NCBI GenBank assembly: GCA_025358085.1 | Contig: JANYKT010000068.1 | Span: forward strand, 44,136 to 108,135 | DNA: 64,000 bases | Direction: 5' to 3' | Source of the DNA: Deltaproteobacteria bacterium | GTDB lineage: Bacteria > Myxococcota > Myxococcia > Myxococcales > 40CM-4-68-19 | Shown: positions 27,013 through 36,571 of the stretch, one piece after another | How the letters are laid out: each line of letters starts with the position of its first letter | How positions within the stretch are numbered: position 1 is the stretch's first letter | Notes under the pieces: model-generated | What the model saw: the letters and a program-made list of their open reading frames with translations, nothing else | Database searches by the model: none | What the model was told of the DNA's origin: nothing | Position numbers and translations under genes: made by a program

Positions 27013-27899
27013 TGTTCTGCCTGCTCCCGCCAGCGGAAAACGAGCCGGTTCACGAGCGCGATGGCGTGATCGGTGAGGAGTCCAATCACGCCCACCACCG
27101 CGATGCCCGCCAGCGACCACTCAGGCTTCGAGTGCTGCTGCGCCAGATTCAACAGGTATCCAATGCCCTGCCGCGGATTCACATACTCGGCGAGGATCAC
27201 GTAGGTCCAGGCGATCGCGTTCATGACCCGAAAGCTATCGAAGATCTGCGGCAGCGCCGCCGGCACCAGCACCGTCCAGACGACCTGCATGCGCGAGGCG
27301 CCCAGCGTGAATGCGGTCGCGACCAACTCGTCGGGGACCGCGCGGACCGCGTCCACCACCACCGGCAGGAGGAAGACGAAGGTGCCCAAAAAGAGAAACG
27401 CGATCTTCTGCGTCTCGTAGATGCCGAACCAGAGAATCAACAATGGAATGAAAGCAGTGATTGGCATGTAGCGCAGCGGCGCCACGATGGGATCGAAGAA
27501 GCGATTGACCGCGTCGAAGCTGCCCATCAGCACGCCGAGCGGGAACGCCACCGCCACCGAGAGTGCGAAGGCGGCGAGAATGCGGAGGGCGCTGACCCCC
27601 ACGGCCTTGAGCAGTCCCTGCTCGACAAGAAGTTGGACCAGGCCGTCGAGGACGTCCGTGGGCGAAGGCAGGAAGAAGCGGTTGACGTAGCCACTATAGG
27701 TCGCGAGCGACCAGAGGCCGAGCAAGAGCGCGATGGGCATCAACGCCAAGGGGGCGCGCCATTTTTCGGGGACCGGCGCGCGGACGTCGAGGAGCGCTTC
27801 CGGACGGCGCGGCGCACGACGCGCGGCGGCCGCAGGCGTTTCGGGCGAACCGGCAGGCGGGGGCGGCCCGGACGGCGGCAGCGGCGCGGAGGGATCCAT
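27009..27899 (-). CDS. ABC transporter permease (SsuC/TauC type)
   Basis: 296-residue inner-membrane permease with about six helices starting near residue 52. The EAA-like coupling loop is visible as A-T-A-F-T-L-G-A-S-R-M-Q-V-V-W. The first 45 residues are a Pro/Ala-rich cytoplasmic extension not usual in the family. It lies 2 bases after the OmpA-fused binding protein and overlaps the ATPase start, so the three must be co-translated. It forms the channel for whatever the binding protein delivers. Confidence 0.92.
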   Translation of the reverse strand: MDPSAPLPPSGPPPPAGSPETPAAAARRAPRRPEALLDVRAPVPEKWRAPLALMPIALLLGLWSLATYSGYVNRFFLPSPTDVLDGLVQLLVEQGLLKAVGVSALRILAAFALSVAVAFPLGVLMGSFDAVNRFFDPIVAPLRYMPITAFIPLLILWFGIYETQKIAFLFLGTFVFLLPVVVDAVRAVPDELVATAFTLGASRMQVVWTVLVPAALPQIFDSFRVMNAIAWTYVILAEYVNPRQGIGYLLNLAQQHSKPEWSLAGIAVVGVIGLLTDHAIALVNRLVFRWREQAEQ

Positions 27900-27901
27900 C
27901 G

Positions 27902-29545
27902 TTATTGATTGAGCAGGACGCGGATCTCCGTCCGCCGATTCGTCGCCTGCCCCTCGACCGTCTGATTGGTGGCGATGGGCTTGCTGGCGCCGAAGCCATA
28001 CGTCTTGAAGCGCTCGGCCTTCACCTGAAAATGCTCGATGAGGTAATCGCGCACAGCTCCCGCGCGCCGCTGCGAGAGGGTCTCATTGGCGCGCGCAGAG
28101 CCGATGGCATCGGTATGGCCCTCGACCTGCAGCGTGGTGTTGCCGAACGAGGTGAGCGTCTCGCCCAGGGAATCAAGCACGTACTCCGAGCCCGGCAATA
28201 GATGGTCGGAGTTGGGCGCGAAATGAATCATCAGGATCTTGTTGATCACGCCCTTTGACGCCGGCGCCTTGTTGGTGGCGGACTTCGATGCTCCCGGAAA
28301 GACCTCAGTCACCTGCTGCCCTTTGTATTGCTGCGCGAGCGAGGCGACGAATTGAGGCGCGAGGCGCTCGGCGGGGTCGGCCACCTTGGTGATGGCGCCG
28401 TGCGAGCGCCAGATGATGCTCGCCGCTTCAAAGAGATTGGCATAGTGCGACGAAGATGCCGTCGAAGTGAGGCCGAAGAACCAGGCATTGTCAGCCCAGG
28501 CGGTGAGCTTCAATCCCGAGAGCATTCCATCGACGTCATCGGGCGAGAGCTTCAAAGCCTTCGCGACGACGCTGGTCGCCCCGGCGCGATTCTTCTGCAT
28601 CTCCTCGATACCCTCGAACCAGCCGGCGACGAACGCGGCCAGCGTCTCGGGCGCGGTGTCGATGACCTGCTGCCGGGCCACCAGCACATCGGCGATGATG
28701 TGGGTCGCCGCGGCCGTACTGATTAGAATATGCGCGTCGTCCGGCCGCGCGCTGACCGCGAGCGTCAGGTCCGGCTCCCAGGTAACGGCGGCGTCGACGT
28801 TCTTGCTCTTGAAGGCCGCGGCGGCGAGCGGCGCCTCGGCGGTGAAGACCAGATTCTTTTCGATGGCTGCCTTGTCCTCGCGCGTGAGCCCCGATTGCGA
28901 GAGCAGATAGAGCAAGAGCCAATGCGAAGGAGTGAATTGCGTGGTGGCGATCTTCTTGCCTTTGAGATCCTCGACGGACTCGATGGTCTTGAGTGAAACG
29001 ATGCCGTCCCCGCCGCGCGACCAGTCTTCCTGCACAATGGCCTTGGCCGCGATTCCCTTTTCCTGCAGCACGCCGGCCTCGCGCGCCCACGAGTCAACGG
29101 TGTCCCACATGACGTCGACCTGGCCGGCGATCAAGGCGGTCAATTTCGCCGAGGGATCTTCAATGAGCTTGAAGCTCACTTTGATTCCCTTCTTTGCATA
29201 GATAGAAGAGGCCAGCTGCTCGAGTCCGCCGTTTGCGACGATGCCCGGCGCGTGGCCGGCCCAGGTGTTGATGGCGACCACCAGCGGGCGGTTGAGCTTG
29301 CCGGTGCCAGCGTTCCCGGCCGCGACCGCGCTGGTGTCGTGGCCGGTGTCCTGCGGCTGGGTGAGCTTGCCGAAGATGCCCTTGTCGCCCGGGTCCGCCG
29401 CGGTAGCGGTGCCGGCGGCGGCAGCTGGCGGGGACTCACGGTCTCGCTGCGCGCGCTCGTTGCCATACCGCCGCCAGGCGATGAAAGCGATCAGGCCGGC
29501 GACAATGACGAAGAGGAAGAATTTGGCGAACGGGGTCAGTCTCAT
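27902..29545 (-). CDS. Membrane-anchored substrate-binding protein fused to an OmpA-like domain
   Basis: 547 residues in three parts. An N-terminal membrane anchor (about 8-25) and linker come first. A NrtA/SsuA-type periplasmic binding domain follows (about 85-400; e.g. V-V-A-I-N-T-W-A-G-H-A-P and D-V-M-W-D-T-V-D-S-W). A C-terminal OmpA peptidoglycan-binding domain (about 430-547) has G-H-T-D-A-I-G-S, L-S-Q-R-R-A and Y-G-F-G-A-S-K-P. Normal binding proteins are about 320 residues and free or lipid-anchored. This one would be tied to both the inner membrane and peptidoglycan. Overlaps the upstream unknown gene by one base. Confidence 0.9.
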   Translation of the reverse strand: MRLTPFAKFFLFVIVAGLIAFIAWRRYGNERAQRDRESPPAAAAGTATAADPGDKGIFGKLTQPQDTGHDTSAVAAGNAGTGKLNRPLVVAINTWAGHAPGIVANGGLEQLASSIYAKKGIKVSFKLIEDPSAKLTALIAGQVDVMWDTVDSWAREAGVLQEKGIAAKAIVQEDWSRGGDGIVSLKTIESVEDLKGKKIATTQFTPSHWLLLYLLSQSGLTREDKAAIEKNLVFTAEAPLAAAAFKSKNVDAAVTWEPDLTLAVSARPDDAHILISTAAATHIIADVLVARQQVIDTAPETLAAFVAGWFEGIEEMQKNRAGATSVVAKALKLSPDDVDGMLSGLKLTAWADNAWFFGLTSTASSSHYANLFEAASIIWRSHGAITKVADPAERLAPQFVASLAQQYKGQQVTEVFPGASKSATNKAPASKGVINKILMIHFAPNSDHLLPGSEYVLDSLGETLTSFGNTTLQVEGHTDAIGSARANETLSQRRAGAVRDYLIEHFQVKAERFKTYGFGASKPIATNQTVEGQATNRRTEIRVLLNQ

Positions 29546-30180
29546 TATTTGCTCTCCGGTGCCGCGGCGGGGAGGAAGTCAAGTATGCGTCCGACCGCGT
29601 CGCCCTGGCTCTTGCAGGCGAGCTCAACGGCGGCGCGCGAGCGGGCGCGTTCCTCGATGGCGTGTTCGAGCTTGAGAGCTTCGGCGCGCAGCGACTCGAT
29701 GCGTGCGTGAGCCTCGGCATCGCGCTTGTCGGCGTCCTGCTTGACCACGCCGGTCCAGGCCGCGAGCGCGCGCTGCTGCCGCTTGATCGAATCGCGGATG
29801 CGCTGCGGGTCGACGCCGAACGTCTTGAGCGTCCCTTCCAGGATCTGCTTCTGCGTCTCGAGCGGCAGGTTCGCGGGAAGTGTGCGCAGCAGCTTCTCCA
29901 CGCGGTCGACCTGCGCGAGATCGTCTTCGGCGAGCCCCGCGGTCTTGTAGATGTCCTTGAAGTCCAGCTTCGCCGGCTCGACATTCGGGAGCGGCGGCGC
30001 GCCGGCCCCGGTCGCCGCGGTTTGGGTCGCCGCCGGCTGGGCCGGGTCGTGCGGGGCATTGGCGGCTTGCGCGAGGGCCGCTACCTCTTCCGCGGCGCTC
30101 GCGGGAGGGGCCGCCTCCCCGCCTTCCTCCTCAAGAAAGAGGCGCTTGAACTTGTTGCCCAGCCCCCTCTGTTCGCTCAT
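29545..30180 (-). CDS. Unrecognised coiled-coil protein opening the OmpA-ABC operon
   Basis: 211 residues, no signal peptide or membrane helix, so probably cytoplasmic. A Pro/Ala-rich disordered segment (about 20-70) is followed by a helical domain (about 75-205) that is strongly charged and coiled-coil-like, e.g. A-R-I-E-S-L-R-A-E-A-L-K-L-E. It is the first gene of the five-gene ABC operon and its stop overlaps the start of the binding-protein gene. I recognise no family. Together with the last gene it frames an otherwise ordinary importer with two helical partners. Confidence 0.72.
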   Translation of the reverse strand: MSEQRGLGNKFKRLFLEEEGGEAAPPASAAEEVAALAQAANAPHDPAQPAATQTAATGAGAPPLPNVEPAKLDFKDIYKTAGLAEDDLAQVDRVEKLLRTLPANLPLETQKQILEGTLKTFGVDPQRIRDSIKRQQRALAAWTGVVKQDADKRDAEAHARIESLRAEALKLEHAIEERARSRAAVELACKSQGDAVGRILDFLPAAAPESK

Positions 30181-30269
30181 GGTGACGGGCTTTAGCAGGG
30201 AAAAAACCGACGGTCAAAACGATCCACATGAACGAAGCGGACGCGCGCATCAACGACTAGACTCGAAGC

Positions 30270-30932
30270 GTGGCGAAGAAAGAGAAGCCGTTCAACAATC
30301 CCTTCGGCGTGGTGAAGCTGCCCGAGCAGCCGAAGCCTGTGGCCGCGCCTCCCGCAAAGAAGGCGGCGCCGCCCGCCGCGCGCTCGGCGGGCTTGACCGA
30401 GGACGAGCTCTGGTCGCTGGCGGTCGATGGCACCGAGCCGCTGCTCGATCGCAGCGGCCGCATCAAGCCCGCGCCGGTGCCGTTGTCGGTGAGTCACGCG
30501 CCGCTCGATCCGGACCTCCAGGCCTACGACGAGCTGCGCGCGCTGGTCAGCGGCGACGCGCCCTTCGACATCGCCGACACCGATGAGTTCATCGAAGGCG
30601 CGCAGCAAGGCCTTGACCCGCGCGTGCTCAAGAAACTACGGCGCGGCGATTTCTCGGTGCAGGGACACCTCGATCTGCACGGGCTCTTCAAGGACGACGC
30701 GAAGACCGCTCTGGAGGCCTATCTCACGCGCGCGCGCCACGAGGGCAAGCGCTGCGTGCTGATCGTGCACGGCCGAGGACTGCACTCGAAGGATCAGGTG
30801 CCGGTTCTAAAAGAAGCGCTCAAGCGCTGGATGGGCACCGCGCGCTTTTCGCAGCATGTGCTGGCCTTCGCCACCGCGCGGCCGCACGACGGCGGCGCCG
30901 GCGCGGCGTATCTTTTGCTGCGCCGGACCTGA
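30270..30932 (+). CDS. Smr-domain protein
   Basis: 220 residues with a Smr domain in the C-terminal 90 (L-D-L-H-G-L, then V-L-I-V-H-G-R-G-L-H-S, then V-L-K-E-A-L-K-R-W-M). The N terminus is Lys/Pro/Ala-rich. Stand-alone Smr proteins are nucleases of the SmrA/SmrB kind; SmrB-type enzymes cut mRNA between collided ribosomes. GTG start. It is divergent from the ABC operon and followed by a good terminator. Confidence 0.88.
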   Translation: MAKKEKPFNNPFGVVKLPEQPKPVAAPPAKKAAPPAARSAGLTEDELWSLAVDGTEPLLDRSGRIKPAPVPLSVSHAPLDPDLQAYDELRALVSGDAPFDIADTDEFIEGAQQGLDPRVLKKLRRGDFSVQGHLDLHGLFKDDAKTALEAYLTRARHEGKRCVLIVHGRGLHSKDQVPVLKEALKRWMGTARFSQHVLAFATARPHDGGAGAAYLLLRRT

Positions 30933-30936
30933 GCCA

Positions 30937-30965
30937 GCGCGGGGCCGTACGCCTGCCGCGCTTTT
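30937..30965 (+). terminator. Rho-independent terminator after the Smr gene
   Basis: Six-base GC stem (GCGCGG / CCGCGC) with a 13-base loop followed directly by TTTT, ending 3 bases before the nuoN stop on the opposite strand. Confidence 0.65.
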
Positions 30966-30967
30966 AA

Positions 30968-32563
30968 TTACCTGCCGAAGCTGCCGGACGCGCTCTGGAT
31001 CATCGCGGAGAAGCTTCCCGGCATGATGCCCATCCAGAGCACGATCAGCGCGCAGCTTGCCAGTGCAATCGAGGCGCTCAAAACCCGCCCGCCCGGGACG
31101 GAATCGGCCCTGCCTTCAGGGACCATATAAACGTAGACGACCACTCTCAAATAATAATAGAGGCCGGCGACGCTGGTCAGCACGCCGAAGATCGCGAGTG
31201 GCGCGAGGCCCGCTTCGATGGCCGAGCGGAAGACGGTGAGCTTGGCCATGAACCCTGCGGTGGGCGGAACGCCCGCGAGCGAGAGCATGAAGAGCGACAT
31301 GGCGGCGGCGAGCGCGGGGTGGCGCTCGGAGAGGCCCGCCCACGAACTCAAATCGTCGCCTGTGCCGGCCAGCGCAAACTTGCGCTCAATCAATGCCACC
31401 ACGCCGAATGCGCCAATCACTGTTGCGCCATAGGAGGCCAGGTAGAAGAGCAGTCCTTGCGTCGCGTCCGGGCGGCTGGGTGCATTGCCCATGGCGGCGA
31501 CCGCGACCAGGAGATACCCGGCGTGCGCGATGGACGAATAGGCGAGCATGCGTTTCACGGAGCGTTGCGGCACCGCCAATAGATTGCCGAAGAACATGGT
31601 CAGTGCGGCAAGCCAGACAATGATTTGCTGCCAGCCGTGCGGGCCAATCGATGACGAAGGATCGCCGAAGCCCGACACCAGAATGCGCACCAGCACTGCG
31701 AATGCGGCGGCCTTCACGCCCGCGGCCATGAAGCCGGTCACCGGCGCGGGGGCCCCGTCGTAGACATCGGGAACCCACATATGGAAAGGAACCGCAGCTA
31801 CTTTGAATGCAAAGCCGGCGGTCAGGAGAGCGACCGAAGCGAAGAGCAAACCCGCCGAGCCGCCGGGGCCACCCCCGGTAGCCGCGAGGCGCACGCCAGC
31901 CGCGATGTCGGCAAGCCGGGTGGAGCCGGTGGCACCGAAGCCGAGCGCGGCGCCGTAGAGGAAGATGGCTGAGGCGAAGCTACCGAGAATGAAATACTTG
32001 AAGGCGGCTTCGGCGGGCCTTTTGCCGCGACGCAGATAGGCGCAGAGAGCATAGAGGGCGAGTGACATGACCTCGAGTGAGACGAAGATGACGATGAGGT
32101 CCGTCGCCTGCGCGAGAAGGCACATGCCAGCCGCGCTGAAGAGTGTGAGTGCGTAGAATTCGCCGCGGGTGGCGCGCAGCCATTCGAGGTACCCGAAGGC
32201 GACGAAGCAGGAGATCAAGAGCGCGCCGCACACCGTGGCGGCGACCACGCGGCCGAAGCCGTCGGACATGGCTGCGCCGTTGAAGAGGGAGATGGCCGGG
32301 TCGCCCAGCTGCGAGAGCGCCGCCCAGAGGCCGAGCGCGGCGACGCCGGCGGCGAGCCACGCCTGGTAGCGGCGGTCGGGCTGGGTGCTGGAGATTTCGG
32401 GCGCGGTCGCGGTTTGGGCGACGCGTTCGCCGGGGCTGGCGGGAGCCTGGGCCGCGGCCCGCGTGGTCGAGAGGAACACCTCGCTCATCAACAGCAGGAG
32501 CGCGCCGATTGAGAGAATGATGGCCGGCAGGACGCCGAGCAGATCGTTGGCGTTGAAGGTCAT
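30968..32563 (-). CDS. nuoN: NADH-quinone oxidoreductase subunit N
   Basis: Antiporter-like membrane subunit of respiratory complex I, 531 residues with about 14 helices. Conserved signatures include F-H-M-W-V-P-D-V-Y-D-G-A-P-A-P-V-T, K-R-M-L-A-Y-S-S-I-A-H-A-G-Y and the proton-path Lys residues in those helices. A hydrophilic stretch near residues 35-65 is slightly longer than usual. Last gene of the nuoE-F-J-K-L-M-N operon; its start overlaps the end of nuoM. Confidence 0.96.
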   Translation of the reverse strand: MTFNANDLLGVLPAIILSIGALLLLMSEVFLSTTRAAAQAPASPGERVAQTATAPEISSTQPDRRYQAWLAAGVAALGLWAALSQLGDPAISLFNGAAMSDGFGRVVAATVCGALLISCFVAFGYLEWLRATRGEFYALTLFSAAGMCLLAQATDLIVIFVSLEVMSLALYALCAYLRRGKRPAEAAFKYFILGSFASAIFLYGAALGFGATGSTRLADIAAGVRLAATGGGPGGSAGLLFASVALLTAGFAFKVAAVPFHMWVPDVYDGAPAPVTGFMAAGVKAAAFAVLVRILVSGFGDPSSSIGPHGWQQIIVWLAALTMFFGNLLAVPQRSVKRMLAYSSIAHAGYLLVAVAAMGNAPSRPDATQGLLFYLASYGATVIGAFGVVALIERKFALAGTGDDLSSWAGLSERHPALAAAMSLFMLSLAGVPPTAGFMAKLTVFRSAIEAGLAPLAIFGVLTSVAGLYYYLRVVVYVYMVPEGRADSVPGGRVLSASIALASCALIVLWMGIMPGSFSAMIQSASGSFGR

Positions 32564-34260
32564 CAGCGGGCCTCGTCAGGCTGGACCGGCCGTACCGGCT
32601 GGGCCTGCTCGAACATCGGCGCGCGCGGGGGCAGGATGCGGAATGGCGCGCCCGCTTGTGCGCCGCCCGGCGGAGCGTCGCCCAGGCCCGCGCCGCGCTG
32701 CTGCAGGACGCGCGCGCGCGGCGCATCGGGCCGGCCGACGCGCTGGACGAAGTCGTCCACGGGGACCTTCATGACATTGAGCAGCGGCTGTGGGTAAGCG
32801 CCGATCCAGACGATGGCAACGAGGAGCGGAATCACCGTGGCCCACTCGCGCACGGTGAGGTCCGGCACGCCATGCTGGGCGGCCTTGCGCGCGGGCCCGA
32901 AGAACACGCGCTGCACCATCCAGAGCATATAGACCGCACCAAGGATGACGCCGGTGGCAGCGACGACGCTGAGCGCGATGCCCTTCTCGAACTCGAATCC
33001 TCCGAGTTGCCAGGTGCCGAGATTTTTCGCGGTAAACGTCCCAACCAGCACCAGGAACTCACCGACGAACCCGTTGGTGCCGGGGAGCCCTATCGAACTC
33101 AGCGTAATGACCACGAAGGCGGCGGCGAGCGCGGGCGCCACACGGGCGAGGCCGCCATAGGCCGCGAGATCGCGAGTGTGGGTGCGCTCATACAAATAGC
33201 CAATCATGAGAAAAAGGCCGCCAGTGGAGATTCCGTGATTGACCATCTGCAATACCGCGCCTGAGGCCGCTTCGACGGTCAACGCCGAGAGGCCGAGCAT
33301 GACGAAGCCCAGGTGCGCGACCGAGGAATAGGCAATCAGGCGCTTGAGGTCGGTCTGGGCCATGCACATGAACGATCCGTAGACGATGCCAACGACCCCG
33401 AGGACTCCAATCATCGGCGCCCATTGATTCGCGGCGTGCGGGAACAACGGCATTGCATATCGAATGAAGCCGAAGGTGCCCATCTTCAACATCACGCCGG
33501 CGAGGAGGATGGAGCCGGCCGCGGGCGCCTCGGTGTGCGCGTCGGGGAGCCAGGTATGCAGCGGAAAGATTGGCACCTTGATGGCGAAGGCCAGCGCGAA
33601 GGCGAGGAAGAGCCATTGCTGCTTGTCGGGAGGAAGCGCGCCCTGGCTCAAGAGCGTTACGTAATCAAAGGTCCGCGCGCCGACGGGACCGCTGTTGCTC
33701 CACAGCCAGAAGATGGCGAGCAGCATCAGCACCGAGCCGACGAAGGTAAAGAGGAAGAACTTCACCGCTGCATAGATGCGGCGCTCGGAACCCCAGACGC
33801 CGATCAGCAGGTACATCGGGATGAGCATCGCCTCCCAGAAGACATAGAAGAGGACGAGGTCGAGCGCGGCCAGCGTCCCCAGCATGGCGGTCTCGAGCAC
33901 CAGCAGCGCAACGCAATACTCCTTGACCCGCGACTGGATGTATTTCCACGAACTCAATATGACGATAGGTCCGAGGAAGGTGGTCAGCATCATCAGCAGC
34001 AAAGCGATTCCGTCGAGGCCGACGTGATAACCGATACCGAGAGAAGGCGCCCACTCAGCCTTCTGCTCGAAGGCATATCTGCCCGCCGCGGCGCCGGGGT
34101 GGAACTCCAGCCAGAGCGGCAGGGAGGCGGCCAGCGTCAGCAGCGAAGTGACCAGCGCCACGCCCTTGTGCTGCCCCCCTTCCCCGCGCGGAAGCAGCAT
34201 GACCAGCACCGCACCCGCGAGCGGCAGGAAGATGACGAGGCTCAACAAGAACGAAGGCAT
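32563..34260 (-). CDS. nuoM: NADH-quinone oxidoreductase subunit M
   Basis: Antiporter-like complex I subunit, 565 residues. Diagnostic stretches are P-L-H-T-W-L-P-D-A-H-T-E-A-P-A-A-G-S and K-R-L-I-A-Y-S-S-V-A-H-L-G-F. The last 55 or so residues form an Arg/Pro-rich hydrophilic tail beyond the usual end of the family, with unknown purpose. It sits 4 bases after nuoL and overlaps nuoN by one base. Confidence 0.96.
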   Translation of the reverse strand: MPSFLLSLVIFLPLAGAVLVMLLPRGEGGQHKGVALVTSLLTLAASLPLWLEFHPGAAAGRYAFEQKAEWAPSLGIGYHVGLDGIALLLMMLTTFLGPIVILSSWKYIQSRVKEYCVALLVLETAMLGTLAALDLVLFYVFWEAMLIPMYLLIGVWGSERRIYAAVKFFLFTFVGSVLMLLAIFWLWSNSGPVGARTFDYVTLLSQGALPPDKQQWLFLAFALAFAIKVPIFPLHTWLPDAHTEAPAAGSILLAGVMLKMGTFGFIRYAMPLFPHAANQWAPMIGVLGVVGIVYGSFMCMAQTDLKRLIAYSSVAHLGFVMLGLSALTVEAASGAVLQMVNHGISTGGLFLMIGYLYERTHTRDLAAYGGLARVAPALAAAFVVITLSSIGLPGTNGFVGEFLVLVGTFTAKNLGTWQLGGFEFEKGIALSVVAATGVILGAVYMLWMVQRVFFGPARKAAQHGVPDLTVREWATVIPLLVAIVWIGAYPQPLLNVMKVPVDDFVQRVGRPDAPRARVLQQRGAGLGDAPPGGAQAGAPFRILPPRAPMFEQAQPVRPVQPDEAR

Positions 34261-34264
34261 CTAA

Positions 34265-36223
34265 TTAGCCCCGGACCAGGAAGACGAGGACCAGCGCGGC
34301 GACGCCGACCGCGAGCACCGCGGCATACCGCTGCACATTGCCGTTCTGGAAGCGGCGCGCGCTGCGGGCCGTCCACTCGACTGCTTGCGCCGAGCCATTG
34401 ACGAAGAGGCCATCAATGAGAGTTGCATCGACCCAGTGCCAGAGCGCCTTGGCGAAGCGCCACGTCGGCCGCAGGATCAGCCAGCCATAGAATTCATCGA
34501 CATAAAGCTTGTTGACGAAAGCGCGATGGACAGCCGGGACGGCTCGCGCGAAGCGCTCGTCGCCGGTCATTGAGGTCCCTGGCTTGTACAACGTCCAGGC
34601 GGTGAGGCCGCCGAACAGCGCGACCACCCAGGCGATGCCGAAGCCGAGCAGCAGGCTACCCTCGCGCGGGGGGCCGCCGCGGACCTGCGCGAACATGCCG
34701 TCGGTGAAGCGCTCCCAGTTGAAGCTTTCAAGATGGAGCGCGCGCGCCCACGATTCGGGCAGGCCCAGCACCAGCGCGAGGACGCTGAGGATGGCGAGGA
34801 TCCAGAGCGGCGCCGTCATAGGCCAGGGCGACTCGTGCGGATGCACGTCCGTGCCGCCGCGATATTCGCCTTCGAAGGTCACCAGATAGCAGCGCCACAT
34901 ATAGAACGAGGTCAGGCCGGCGGTCAGCGTGCCGACCGCGTAGATGACGAACCCGAGCCAGGTCAGGTGGCTCTCGCCGCTGGGCGTCAGGGTGAGAAAA
35001 TCAAAGGCCCGCGTGTGCCAGGCCTGCGCGAGGATCTCGTCCTTCGAGAAGAAGCCGCTCAATGGCAAAACGCCGGTAATGGCGATGGTGGCGATGGCGA
35101 AGGTCGCCCGCGTGTGCGGCATGTATTTGCGCAGCCCGCCCATGCGGGTCATGTCCTGCTCGCCGTACAGGCCATGGATCACCGCGCCCGAACCAAGGAA
35201 GAGACAGGCCTTGAAGAAGGCGTGAGTGACCAGGTGCATGGTGCCGGCGAAGAAGGCGCCGACGCCGACGCCGATGAACATGAATCCAAGCTGCGAAACG
35301 GTCGAATAAGCGAGGACCTTCTTGATATCATTCTGCGCGGTGCCGATGACCGCGCCCCACAGCGCGGTGAGGCAGCCGACGATGGCGACCACGGCCATCA
35401 CGCCGGGCGCACTCACATAGACGTGGCTCAGGCGCGCGATCATGTACACGCCGGCGGTGACCATGGTGGCGGCGTGGATGAGCGCGGAGACCGGGGTGGG
35501 ACCGGCCATTGCGTCGGGGAGCCAGATATACAAAGGCAGCTGCGCGCTCTTTCCGCAGGCGCCGAGAAACATCAGCGCCGCGGCGGCGGAGGCAAGACCC
35601 AGCGTCAGTGGAGCTGCATTGATTTGCGCGAAGTTGACCGAGCCGGTGGCGGTGAAGAGAACGAAGATGCCGATCATCAGTCCAAAGTCTCCGATGCGAT
35701 TGACCACGAACGCCTTGCGGCCCGCGTAGGCCTTGGCGTCGTCATCGAACCAGAAGCCGATCAGGAGATAGGAGCAGAGTCCGACGCCCTCCCAGCCGAT
35801 GAACATGGCGACCAGGTTGTCGGCGAGGACCAGCGTCAGCATCGCGGCGACAAAGAGATTGAGATAAGCGAAGTAGCGCCAATAGCCGGGGTCGTCGTCC
35901 ATATAGGCGACGGAATAGAGATGAATCAGGAAGCCTACTCCGGTGATGACGAGAACCAGCGCGCCGCTCAGGCGGTCCAGCGTGAAGCCGAGATCGACGT
36001 GCAGGGAGCCGACCGCGAACCAGTTGTAGACGAGCTCGTGAATCTGCGGATTCTCGCCCTCGAGGTTGCTGAATGCCGTCACGCCGATGCAGAACGAGAG
36101 CAGAACGCTCGCCAGCGCCACCGCGTAGAGCCAGCCCTTGGGCAGCCACTTGCCGACGAGGCCGCAAATGGCGGCGCCGATCAGCGGCAGGAGAGGGACT
36201 AGGTGGAGCCAGTTCACTTCCAT
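34265..36223 (-). CDS. nuoL: NADH-quinone oxidoreductase subunit L
   Basis: Distal proton-pumping subunit of complex I, 652 residues, normal length. Q-L-P-L-Y-I-W-L-P-D-A-M-A-G-P-T-P-V-S and I-K-K-V-L-A-Y-S-T-V-S-Q-L-G-F are diagnostic. The C-terminal lateral helix that braces nuoM and nuoN is present in the final third. Follows nuoK after 12 bases. Confidence 0.97.
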   Translation of the reverse strand: MEVNWLHLVPLLPLIGAAICGLVGKWLPKGWLYAVALASVLLSFCIGVTAFSNLEGENPQIHELVYNWFAVGSLHVDLGFTLDRLSGALVLVITGVGFLIHLYSVAYMDDDPGYWRYFAYLNLFVAAMLTLVLADNLVAMFIGWEGVGLCSYLLIGFWFDDDAKAYAGRKAFVVNRIGDFGLMIGIFVLFTATGSVNFAQINAAPLTLGLASAAAALMFLGACGKSAQLPLYIWLPDAMAGPTPVSALIHAATMVTAGVYMIARLSHVYVSAPGVMAVVAIVGCLTALWGAVIGTAQNDIKKVLAYSTVSQLGFMFIGVGVGAFFAGTMHLVTHAFFKACLFLGSGAVIHGLYGEQDMTRMGGLRKYMPHTRATFAIATIAITGVLPLSGFFSKDEILAQAWHTRAFDFLTLTPSGESHLTWLGFVIYAVGTLTAGLTSFYMWRCYLVTFEGEYRGGTDVHPHESPWPMTAPLWILAILSVLALVLGLPESWARALHLESFNWERFTDGMFAQVRGGPPREGSLLLGFGIAWVVALFGGLTAWTLYKPGTSMTGDERFARAVPAVHRAFVNKLYVDEFYGWLILRPTWRFAKALWHWVDATLIDGLFVNGSAQAVEWTARSARRFQNGNVQRYAAVLAVGVAALVLVFLVRG

Positions 36224-36235
36224 CTTTGGGAACCC

Positions 36236-36571
36236 TCAGAACTTCAATGAATCGAACTCATCGACGTTGATGCTGGTCCGGCTGCGAAACACCGCGATGA
36301 TGATGGCGAGGCCCACTGCCGCCTCGGCCGCCGCGGTGGCGATGACGAAGAATACCGCGACGTGGCCCTGCAGGATGCCGCCCTGCATAGGCGCGTTCTG
36401 GACCAGCGGAAAGCGCGAGAAGGCGAGGAAGGTGAGATTCACCGCATTGAGCATCAGCTCGACACTCATCAAGACGACCACTGCATTGCGGCGCAGGACC
36501 ACGCCCGCCGCGCCCAGCGTGAAGAGGATGGCGCCGAGCACCAGATAATGAACCGGACCAATGGTCATCAT
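36236..36571 (-). CDS. nuoK: NADH-quinone oxidoreductase subunit K
   Basis: 111-residue, three-helix membrane subunit of complex I. Conserved acidic residues lie in the second and third helices, in the segments S-V-E-L-M-L-N-A-V-N and T-A-A-A-E-A-A-V-G-L. Start overlaps the nuoJ stop by one base, so translation is likely coupled. Confidence 0.97.
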   Translation of the reverse strand: MMTIGPVHYLVLGAILFTLGAAGVVLRRNAVVVLMSVELMLNAVNLTFLAFSRFPLVQNAPMQGGILQGHVAVFFVIATAAAEAAVGLAIIIAVFRSRTSINVDEFDSLKF

